From assembly GCA_017427685.1 (NCBI GenBank), contig JAFRSH010000024.1, positions 1-64,000 on the forward strand: DNA of 64,000 bases. Direction: 5' to 3'. Positions within the stretch are counted from its first letter, which is position 1; each line of letters opens with the position of its first letter. The position numbers were made by a program, and so were the translations under genes. Source of the DNA: Lachnospiraceae bacterium (GTDB lineage: Bacteria > Bacillota > Clostridia > Lachnospirales > Lachnospiraceae). Under the pieces are notes generated by a model. The model worked only from the letters and a program-made list of their open reading frames with translations, was not told the DNA's origin and did no database searches. Shown here in pieces: positions 35,517 to 42,277 of the stretch.

Positions 35517-36449
35517 ATGATGGAAGAAAAAGATAAGGTTGCATTAAAAGAACTCGAAGAGAAGTTTTCGCTCACGAATCTCACTCCCGATGTTGATATA
35601 ACAAACATCTACATCACCAAGCCCGACATCAACAGGCCGGCACTTCAGCTGGCGGGCTTCATGGAGAATTTCGACAAGGAGCGTGTCCAGATCATCGGAA
35701 ACGTTGAGCATTCGTACATGCTCAAGCAGGAGGACGGCCTCGAGAGGATGAAGAAAGTCCTCGCGCTCGGGATCCCCTGCGTTGTGTACTGTCGTGGATT
35801 CGAGGTTGAGCAGGAGATCATCGACGAGGCTACAAGGCTCGGAGTTGCGATCTTCCTCACGGACAAGGCGACATCGAACTTTATGGCTGAGATCATCAGG
35901 TGGCTCAACGTCCAGCTCGCGCCCAGCATGACGATCCACGGAGTCCTGGTCGATGTCTACGGCGAGGGTATCCTGATCACGGGTGAGAGCGGCATCGGAA
36001 AGAGCGAGGCTGCTCTGGAGCTCATCAAGCGTGGTCACCGTCTCGTGAGCGACGACGCGGTCATCATCAAGAAGGTCAGCGATGATACGCTTATAGGCAT
36101 GGCACCGGAGATGACACGTCACTTTATCGAGCTTCGCGGAATCGGGATCATAAACGTTAAAGCGCTGTTCGGTGTTGAATCGGTTAAGAACACGCAGCAG
36201 ATCGACCTGGTCATCAATCTCGAAGAGTGGAACAGGGACAAGGAGTACGACAGGATGGGTCTCGAGGAGCACTACGTGAACTTCCTCGGAAACAACGTCG
36301 TTTGTCATAACATCCCCATCAGACCCGGACGAAATCTCGCGATCATCTGCGAGTCCGCAGCGGTAAACTGCAGGCAGAAAAAGATGGGATACGACGCGGC
36401 TAAAGAACTCTACCAGAGAGCCTTCGGAGGCACGGGAGTACAACTTTAA
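35517..36449 (+). CDS. hprK: HPr kinase/phosphorylase
   Basis: A 310-residue HprK that phosphorylates Ser46 of HPr or Crh under high glycolytic flux, the master switch of catabolite repression in Firmicutes. The P-loop is GESGIGKSEAALELI (about 153-167), followed by RLVSDDAV and the HprK signature ELRGIGIINVKALFG. The N-terminal DRTGG-related domain is present. AAAGAGGAG precedes tandem ATGs at 35517 and 35520. The 105-base leader contains two hairpins, CAGCCAAG/CTTGGCTG and CAGGG/CCCTG. Its probable target HPr lies at 40148. Confidence 0.93.
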   Translation: MMEEKDKVALKELEEKFSLTNLTPDVDITNIYITKPDINRPALQLAGFMENFDKERVQIIGNVEHSYMLKQEDGLERMKKVLALGIPCVVYCRGFEVEQEIIDEATRLGVAIFLTDKATSNFMAEIIRWLNVQLAPSMTIHGVLVDVYGEGILITGESGIGKSEAALELIKRGHRLVSDDAVIIKKVSDDTLIGMAPEMTRHFIELRGIGIINVKALFGVESVKNTQQIDLVINLEEWNRDKEYDRMGLEEHYVNFLGNNVVCHNIPIRPGRNLAIICESAAVNCRQKKMGYDAAKELYQRAFGGTGVQL

Positions 36450-36461
36450 CATCAAAGTGAC

Positions 36462-36624
36462 GGATCCTTCTGATGTATATCTTTTCATGGACAGATAACG
36501 GCTTCTCCTGCCACGAGTATTTTCCCGAAAACGCGATTGCATCGCTTGATTGTTTTCGGAAAAACACTCGGTCGCGGAGAATCCGGACGAAACGTGGAAG
36601 AAAAGATATACAACAGAAGAATCC
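36462..36624. repeat. 163-bp long imperfect inverted repeat
   Basis: Bases 36462-36486 pair with 36600-36624 in 23 of 25 positions. An inner stem of 18 bp joins 36515-36532 with 36552-36569, and the bases between are also largely complementary. The whole segment can fold into one long hairpin. It fills most of the gap between hprK and the glucokinase gene and contains no gene. Confidence 0.85.
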
Positions 36625-36689
36625 TGAAAATACAAGTTATAAAAGATAAAATTATCAGATTTGGCTATGATAGGCCGTAAGGAGTCAGT

Positions 36690-37640
36690 ATGTCAAAATA
36701 TGTAATCGGAACAGATATCGGAGGTACTTCCGTAAAGCTGGGTATCTTCAAAAGTGAAGGTGAGCTTGTTCAGAAGTGGGAGATCAGGACGGATCGCACG
36801 AACGGTGGCGAGAAGGTGCCTGAGGATATTGCTGCGACTGTGAAGGATGTGCTCGGAAAGCTGAAGATCGATCAGAACGATGTGATCGGAATGGGTGTCG
36901 GAGTGCCCGGACCCGTTAAGTCGGACGGAACAGTCATGAAGTGCCCGAACCTCGGATGGGGGATCTTCAACGTGGCAGAACGCATGAAGGAACTCACGGG
37001 TCTTAACTGCACCGCACTCAACGATGCCAATGCGGCAGCGCTCGGCGAGATGTGGCAGGGAACCGCGAAGGGCTTTAGGAACCTTGTGTTCGTTACACTC
37101 GGAACGGGTGTCGGCGGCGGTATCATCGTAGACGGCAAGGTCATCAGCGGTACTCACGGCGGTGGCGGTGAGATCGGACATATCCTTGTTAATCCTAAAG
37201 AAACGGATGTCTGCGGTTGCGGTTGCAGAGGCCATCTCGAGCAGTACGCTTCGGCGACGGGACTCGCAAGGATCACCAGAAAGAGACTTGCAGCGAACGA
37301 TTGTCCTGCCACAACGCTCTCCGCTGACAACCTCTCGGCCAGGATCATCTACGATGCTGCCAAGGCAGGCGACGAACTTGCCAAGGAAGTTGTTGAAGAG
37401 ATGTGCGCTTACCTCGCACAGGCATTCTCGGGGATCGCGGCTACGGTAGATCCCGAGGTATTCCTTATCGGAGGCGGTGTTTCCAAGGCAGGCTCCATAA
37501 TTACCGACACGATCAAAAAGTATTACGTTCATTCGAACATGAACGTTCTGCGTGATCCCAAGTTCGAGCTCGCTTCACTCGGAAACGACGCCGGAATCTG
37601 GGGCGCGGCATACAGCGCGCTTGACGCTTATAAGGCATAA
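36690..37640 (+). CDS. glcK: ROK-family glucokinase
   Basis: A 316-residue sugar kinase that converts glucose to glucose 6-phosphate with ATP. The phosphate motif is GTDIGGTSVKLGIF, the catalytic region is LNDANAAALGE, and the ROK signature is GTGVGGGIIVDGKVISG followed by the Zn motif CGCGCRGHLEQYAS. The His of GGEIGH and the three cysteines are intact. Length matches GlcK of Gram-positives. TAAGGAG precedes the ATG. It lies between hprK and murB, linking glucose entry to the HprK/HPr switch; a more general ROK hexokinase is the alternative. Confidence 0.88.
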   Translation: MSKYVIGTDIGGTSVKLGIFKSEGELVQKWEIRTDRTNGGEKVPEDIAATVKDVLGKLKIDQNDVIGMGVGVPGPVKSDGTVMKCPNLGWGIFNVAERMKELTGLNCTALNDANAAALGEMWQGTAKGFRNLVFVTLGTGVGGGIIVDGKVISGTHGGGGEIGHILVNPKETDVCGCGCRGHLEQYASATGLARITRKRLAANDCPATTLSADNLSARIIYDAAKAGDELAKEVVEEMCAYLAQAFSGIAATVDPEVFLIGGGVSKAGSIITDTIKKYYVHSNMNVLRDPKFELASLGNDAGIWGAAYSALDAYKA

Positions 37641-37663
37641 AACTTGATGCAGGGCGTCGAAAA

Positions 37664-37935
37664 GCGGCGGAAAACGAAAAAACAAGAATCCCGCTGTAAG
37701 ATTTGGTCAATGTTTGGAGAATCAGGCGGCGGAAAATAAAAAAACAAGAATCCCGCTGTAAGATTTGGACAAGGTTTGGAGAATCAGGCGGCGGAAAATA
37801 AAAAAATAAGAATCCCGCTGTAAGATTTGGCCAAGGTTAGGAGAATCAGGCGGCGGAAAACGAAAAAACAAGAATCCCGCGGTAAGATTTGGTCAATGTT
37901 AGGAGAATCAGGCGGCGGAAATCAAATTTTGGAGA
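37664..37935. repeat. 62-bp-period tandem array, copy B
   Basis: GCGGCGG begins at 37664, 37726, 37788, 37850 and 37912, an exact 62-bp period, giving four full units and a partial one. Each unit has a CAG(G)CGGCGG / TCCCGCTG hairpin with an A-rich loop ending in AAGAATCCCGC, like the array at 8791. The final partial unit supplies the TTGGAGAAT that serves as ribosome site for murB. Since 62 is not a multiple of 3, it is not a coding repeat. Confidence 0.92.
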
Positions 37936-37946
37936 ATTTGGATGAT

Positions 37947-38972
37947 ATGAACAATAGACTTACTTTGCTGAAAGAGAAGCTTCCGCAGATGAAGGTCAAA
38001 GAGGGCGTGCTCCTTTCATCCTGCACTTCTTTCAGGACGGGAGGACCTGCCGACTTGGCGGCTTACCCGGGAAACAGCAAAGAACTCGGGGAGCTCCTTC
38101 GCCTGTGCAGGCAGGAAGGTGTTCCCTGTTATATTTTGGGGAACGGGACCAACGTGCTCGCACCTGATGAGGGATTCAGAGGGGTAGTGATACTCACGTC
38201 CGAGATGCGTGAGATCTCAATTAAAGAAGAGACCGGAAATGACGAGGAGGCCGGAATCGAAGAGGAGACCGGAATCAACGATGGAACAACCGGGAACGAA
38301 GAAGAGACCGGAATCAACGATGGAAAAACCGGAATCAACGATGAGAAAACTTGGATCGTGAAAGCCGGAGCGGGAGTGCTTCTTTCGACGCTTTCCATGG
38401 AATGTGCGAAGAGGAGCCTCACGGGACTCGAATATGCACGCGGGATCCCTGGAAGCGTGGGTGGCGCGGTAGTAATGAATGCCGGCGCATATGGCGGAGA
38501 AGTTAAGGATTCACTTATAGGCGTTACGGTTATGAGCGGCGAGGGCGGAGAGCCTTTCAAAATGAAGGCGGAAGAGCTTGAACTGGGATATAGGCACAGC
38601 ATCATCCCTGAGAGAGGTATTGTGGTGCTCGAGGCTGAGTTTGAGCTGGCGAAGGGTGACCATGACAGCATCTTCGCACTGATGGACGAGCTTTCGACAA
38701 GACGCAAAGAAAAGCAGCCCCTTGAATACCCGAGTGCGGGAAGCACTTTTAAACGCCCCGAGGGTTACTTCGCGGGGAAACTTATCGAAGACGCGGGACT
38801 TAAGGGCTTCAGTGTGGGTGGCGCGCAGGTTTCCGAGAAGCATGCGGGCTTCGTGATCAATAAGGGCGGCGCGACTTCCGCGGACATCATGAATCTTATT
38901 AAAGAAGTCCAAAGAAGAGTCTATGAAGCAAGCGGCGTCATGCTTGAACCCGAAGTAAAATTCATGGAATAA
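37947..38972 (+). CDS. murB: UDP-N-acetylenolpyruvoylglucosamine reductase with a repeat insertion
   Basis: A 341-residue MurB of peptidoglycan synthesis; it reduces UDP-GlcNAc-enolpyruvate with NADPH. FAD-binding motifs are SCTSFRTGGPAD (near 25-36) and ILGNGTNVLAPD, followed by GIPGSVGGAVVMNAGAYGGE; the catalytic Ser lies in SAGSTFKRPEG and the Glu in LEPEVKF. Between residues about 93 and 136 is a low-complexity insertion of Glu-Thr-Gly-Ile-Asn-Asp-Gly units, absent from MurB. ATG 37947 is preferred; GGAG lies 12 bases upstream, and the longer open frame reads through the 62-bp repeats. The stop lies inside another tandem repeat. Confidence 0.88.
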   Translation: MNNRLTLLKEKLPQMKVKEGVLLSSCTSFRTGGPADLAAYPGNSKELGELLRLCRQEGVPCYILGNGTNVLAPDEGFRGVVILTSEMREISIKEETGNDEEAGIEEETGINDGTTGNEEETGINDGKTGINDEKTWIVKAGAGVLLSTLSMECAKRSLTGLEYARGIPGSVGGAVVMNAGAYGGEVKDSLIGVTVMSGEGGEPFKMKAEELELGYRHSIIPERGIVVLEAEFELAKGDHDSIFALMDELSTRRKEKQPLEYPSAGSTFKRPEGYFAGKLIEDAGLKGFSVGGAQVSEKHAGFVINKGGATSADIMNLIKEVQRRVYEASGVMLEPEVKFME

Positions 38973-39060
38973 TGCATCAGATGGCATGACCCCGAAGATA
39001 AATATATGGAATAATGCGATGAACGGCATGCCCCCGAAGTATAATTATTGGATTAATGCA
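38964..39060. repeat. 42-bp-period tandem repeat at the murB end
   Basis: ATGGAATAATGC at 38964 and 39006 and TTGGATTAATGC at 39048 begin units of 42 bp. The first unit contains the last murB codons and stop. The units share GGCATG(A/C)CCCCGAAG. Two full copies and one partial copy are seen. Confidence 0.85.
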
Positions 39061-39147
39061 GACGGTATTGATGGTCAAAAAACGGCTCTAACAGGTAAGG
39101 AATCATAAGCATATAAATGAGTCACAGAGAATGAAGGAGGGAATGAA

Positions 39148-40116
39148 GTGTCTTTTTCAAATAATGTTAAAGAAGAACTTTTTAAGACCCTCCCACAGGC
39201 GAGACACTGCAGGATCGCGGAGCTGGCTGCGCTTATCGGCATGAGCGGCACCGAGCAGAGAACGAACGCGCTCTGCTTTGAAAACCGTGTCGCGGGGATG
39301 AAGGCGCAGGCACTCATTAAGAAGCTGTTCGGCTTTGAACTCAAAGAGGAAGACGAGCAGACAAAGGGAAGCCGTCGCGGACTTTTTGTGCTCCGTTGCA
39401 AAAAAGAAGAGATCAAGGTCATTTTCGAGACCGTCAAGATAAAAAATCAGAGCTCCGAAATATTAAGTGTTGACAAGCCGGGGCAAAATATACATAATAC
39501 TTTGCGAAACGATACAGTGCCCGGGATGCTTGTATGCACACAGACTTGTTGCAAACGTGCATTCCTGCGCGGGGCCTTTCTCACATGCGGGTCACTTTCG
39601 GACCCCGAGAAGGATTACCATCTTGAATTTGTCTTAAAGAATGAAGCTCAGGCAAACATGCTTCGCTCGGTTCTTGCTTCGCTTTCGGTTGAAGTCGGAT
39701 CCGTAATGCGCAAAAAAGCGTACGTGCTTTATATCAAGGACAGCGAGATGATAGCGACCGTGCTCACACTTGCCGACGCCACCGTCGCACTCATGGAGCT
39801 TGAAAACATCAGGATCCTCAAGGAAGTGCGAAACGACGTGAACCGTCGTGTCAACTGCGAAACAGCCAACATCGAGAAAACTGTTCGCGCGGCATCAAAG
39901 CAGGTTGAGGACATCAGGTTCTTAGCCGGGGCACCGGGGTTTGACGATCTGCCCGAAGAGCTTAAACTGACAGCGGCTCTGAGGCTCGAACATCCCGAAG
40001 TATCGCTTTCGGAGCTCGCGATGTTACATCCCACATCGGTGAGCAGATCCGGGATCAATCACAGACTGAGGAAGCTCTGTGATCTGGCTGAGAAGCTGAG
40101 GGACTCCCGGAAATGA
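39148..40116 (+). CDS. whiA: WhiA-family DNA-binding regulator
   Basis: A 322-residue WhiA homologue with an N-terminal degenerate LAGLIDADG homing-endonuclease fold (about 1-225; CKRAFLRGAFLTCGSLSDPEKDYHLEF, described by its ends) and a C-terminal helix-turn-helix (LKLTAALRLEHPEVSLSELAMLHP, then SRSGINHRLRKL). In Firmicutes it affects division and chromosome segregation. The start is GTG 39148, with AAGGAGGG 7 bases upstream. It lies in the usual murB-whiA-HPr order, but the rapZ gene normally between murB and whiA in related bacteria is not here. Confidence 0.92.
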   Translation: MSFSNNVKEELFKTLPQARHCRIAELAALIGMSGTEQRTNALCFENRVAGMKAQALIKKLFGFELKEEDEQTKGSRRGLFVLRCKKEEIKVIFETVKIKNQSSEILSVDKPGQNIHNTLRNDTVPGMLVCTQTCCKRAFLRGAFLTCGSLSDPEKDYHLEFVLKNEAQANMLRSVLASLSVEVGSVMRKKAYVLYIKDSEMIATVLTLADATVALMELENIRILKEVRNDVNRRVNCETANIEKTVRAASKQVEDIRFLAGAPGFDDLPEELKLTAALRLEHPEVSLSELAMLHPTSVSRSGINHRLRKLCDLAEKLRDSRK

Positions 40117-40147
40117 GGGGATCGGGATGAGAAAGACAGGAGTTACA

Positions 40148-40414
40148 ATGGTTCGCAAGGAAATGCAGATTGACATAACAAAGGAACCCGAAAAGCACCC
40201 GATAGCCAAGCTTGTGCAGGAGGCCAGCAGATTTTCGAGCTCGATCTTTTTCGAGTACAAGGACAAGAACGTCAATGCCAAGAGCATCATGGGAATGATG
40301 ACCTTCGTCGGGATCATGAAGAGGGCTCTTGAGGAGAATGATAAGATCACCCTCAGTGTAGACGGAACTGACGAGGCTGAAGCCATTAAAACAATGAGTG
40401 CATTCTTTGAGTAA
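40148..40414 (+). CDS. Crh-like HPr without the PTS-phosphorylated histidine
   Basis: An 88-residue HPr-fold protein. Starting at ATG 40148 (AGGAG 7 bases upstream) the regulatory serine is exactly Ser46 in NAKSIMGMM, as in HPr. At position 15, where the PTS histidine should be, there is Glu, and the HARP motif reads EKHP; Arg17 is replaced by His and Pro18 is kept. It therefore resembles Crh, which takes only Ser46 phosphorylation by HprK and works as a CcpA co-regulator. The loop after Ser46 is about six residues longer than in B. subtilis HPr. ATG 40127 is an alternative start. Confidence 0.82.
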   Translation: MVRKEMQIDITKEPEKHPIAKLVQEASRFSSSIFFEYKDKNVNAKSIMGMMTFVGIMKRALEENDKITLSVDGTDEAEAIKTMSAFFE

Positions 40415-40465
40415 CAGGCGAGTGCCCCAAAACCCGGAATCACCCGGTTTTCTACATGATCATAA

Positions 40466-40510
40466 GCGCCCGTAGGAACTTGTTTCCACAGGGCGTTTGT
40501 TATTTTTTTT
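40466..40510 (+). terminator. Intrinsic terminator after the HPr-like gene
   Basis: GCGCCC(GT) pairs with (AC)A-GGGCGT and GGAA with TTCC, with single-base bulges, followed by TTTGTTATTTTTTTT. It ends the murB-whiA-HPr transcript. Confidence 0.75.
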
Positions 40511-40580
40511 CTTTAATTTCTTGTGGAATTGCCTCCCATTTTTACTATAATAATATGTAGAGGTATTTTGTCCTCCTCTC

Positions 40581-40609
40581 CCCTTCTATTCCCGAAGGGA
40601 ATTGAAGGG
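40581..40609. other. Strong hairpin in the deacetylase upstream region
   Basis: CCCTTCTATTCCC and GGGAATTGAAGGG pair across a 3-base loop with one mismatch. Further GC-rich short hairpins follow (CGCC/GGCG near 40627, CTCCCGGAG near 40645). The region 40415-40780 contains no gene. It may be a regulatory RNA leader or an element remnant. Confidence 0.5.
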
Positions 40610-40724
40610 TCGTTAGGCCATACACGCCACCGGCGCAGTAGGCTCCCGGAGGGGATGTTCTGGTAAGGAAACATAAACTCATACGAAATATAAAACAAAA
40701 ATATAAACAAACAAAAAATATATA

Positions 40725-40754
40725 TTGCAATAATATATATTTGTGTGATATTAT
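40725..40754 (+). promoter_or_regulatory. Candidate promoter of the polysaccharide deacetylase gene
   Basis: TTGCAA at 40725-40730 and TATTAT at 40749-40754 have an 18-bp spacer. The -35 lies at the centre of an AT palindrome (AAATATATAT ... ATATATATTT, about 40714-40742). Confidence 0.5.
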
Positions 40755-40780
40755 TCTGTATCGACAGGGAAAGAGGCAGT

Positions 40781-42256
40781 ATGAACAAGAGCAAGATTCG
40801 GGTTATTGTCATTCTGGGAGAGATTCTGGTCATCGGCATTCTGGCGCTCGTGATACTCTTGCCGGGCTCTTCGGGTTCGTCCGCGGACACGGATGTCAAG
40901 AGTAAGGTCAAGGCTGCGGTGAAAGCCGGCGACGCCGAGTATCTCGCTGATGAGGACGCCGGAGTTGCCTCTGTCGAAGAAGAGCTGGCCGAGCTCGAGA
41001 GGCTCGAAGCCGAACGCCTGAAGCGTGAGGAAGAGGAGCGACTCGAGGCCGAGCGCCTGAGACTCGAGGAAGAGGAGAAGGCGAAGGCCGCAGCCATGAG
41101 CCTCGGTGCCGAGGAAGAAGCTGCACTTAAGGCAGCGATGTACGATTATGACGCAGCGATCGAACTCTTGCAGGGTATCCCCGAGTATGAGACCCGCGAT
41201 GATGTCAAGGCAACCGTGAAGGAGTACGAAGCGGCTCGCGACAAGCTGGTCAAGTGGGAGGACAACACCCAGATCAGCCACCTTTTTGTACATTCCCTGA
41301 TAGTCGATACCGCGAGAGCCTTCAGGAAAGGAAGCTCCCAGCCCGTCGGCTACAACAGATACATGACGACGGTCGGTGAGTTCAAGCTCATTCTGCAGTC
41401 GCTTTACGACAAGGGCTACGTGCTCGTGAGCATGCATGATATCGCCGAACGCTACGTCGGAGAGGACGGGGTCGAGAAGCTCCGCAAGAAGCCTATCTAC
41501 CTCCCCGAGGGCAAGACGCCCTTCGTCCTTTCACAGGATGATGTTAACTATTACGCATATATGGACAACGACGGGTTCGCCGACAGACTTGTTATCGGTG
41601 ATGACGGAATACCGACCTGCAAGTACATCGAAGCGGACGGTACCGTTTCGTACGGTGAGTACGACGTACTTCCGATCGTTGACAATTTCCTTAAAGAGCA
41701 CCCCGACTTCTCCTACAGAGGAGCGAAGGGAATCCTCGCAGTCACGGGCTACGAGGGCGCGCTCGGTTACGACACGGGATGGCATATGTACGATCTTGAC
41801 AATCCCGAAGAGGCAGCCAAGCTGAAAGCAGAGCAGGACGCTGCCAAAGCGGTTGCGGACGCCATTAAGGCAGACGGCTGGGAATTTGCCAGCCACAGCT
41901 ACACGCACACCGATATGAAGACGAATTCCTTTGATAAGGTTGTATACGACACTGACAAGTGGGAACGTGAGGTCGAGCCGATCCTCGGAGAGACAGACCT
42001 CTACATCTACCCCTTCGGAAGTGACATCTGTGACTGGAAAGGTTACAAGGGAGACAAGTACGAGTATCTCAAGAAAGCAGGCTTCTGGTATTTCTGCAAC
42101 GTTGATGCTTCAAGGTACTGGATCCAGATCACGGACAACTACATGCGCATGGGCCGTATCAATGCCGATGGCGAGAGGATGATGAAGACTCCTCAGAAGC
42201 TTGATTACTTCTTCGATTCGGCGTCGATACTCGACAAGAGCAGACCTGCGTTATAA
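40781..42256 (+). CDS. Membrane-anchored polysaccharide deacetylase
   Basis: A 491-residue protein with an N-terminal membrane segment (about 5-27), a highly charged helix rich in Glu/Arg/Leu (ELERLEAERLKREEEER, about 70-115) that probably spans the wall, and a NodB-like deacetylase domain. Metal motifs are VLSQDDVNYY (catalytic and metal Asp), GWEFASHSYTH (HxxxH type) and YIYPFGSD. It may deacetylate peptidoglycan or another wall polymer outside the cell. ATG 40781 follows AAAGAGG; the in-frame 40745 start would disrupt the membrane segment. dnaE follows after 21 bases. Confidence 0.85.
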   Translation: MNKSKIRVIVILGEILVIGILALVILLPGSSGSSADTDVKSKVKAAVKAGDAEYLADEDAGVASVEEELAELERLEAERLKREEEERLEAERLRLEEEEKAKAAAMSLGAEEEAALKAAMYDYDAAIELLQGIPEYETRDDVKATVKEYEAARDKLVKWEDNTQISHLFVHSLIVDTARAFRKGSSQPVGYNRYMTTVGEFKLILQSLYDKGYVLVSMHDIAERYVGEDGVEKLRKKPIYLPEGKTPFVLSQDDVNYYAYMDNDGFADRLVIGDDGIPTCKYIEADGTVSYGEYDVLPIVDNFLKEHPDFSYRGAKGILAVTGYEGALGYDTGWHMYDLDNPEEAAKLKAEQDAAKAVADAIKADGWEFASHSYTHTDMKTNSFDKVVYDTDKWEREVEPILGETDLYIYPFGSDICDWKGYKGDKYEYLKKAGFWYFCNVDASRYWIQITDNYMRMGRINADGERMMKTPQKLDYFFDSASILDKSRPAL

Positions 42257-42277
42257 GTATTAAAGGAGTTCCGGGCA

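Noticed and set aside
8791..37935. CRISPR interpretation of the 62-bp arrays
   Set aside because: The whole unit is repeated with no unique spacers, and no cas genes are in the window.
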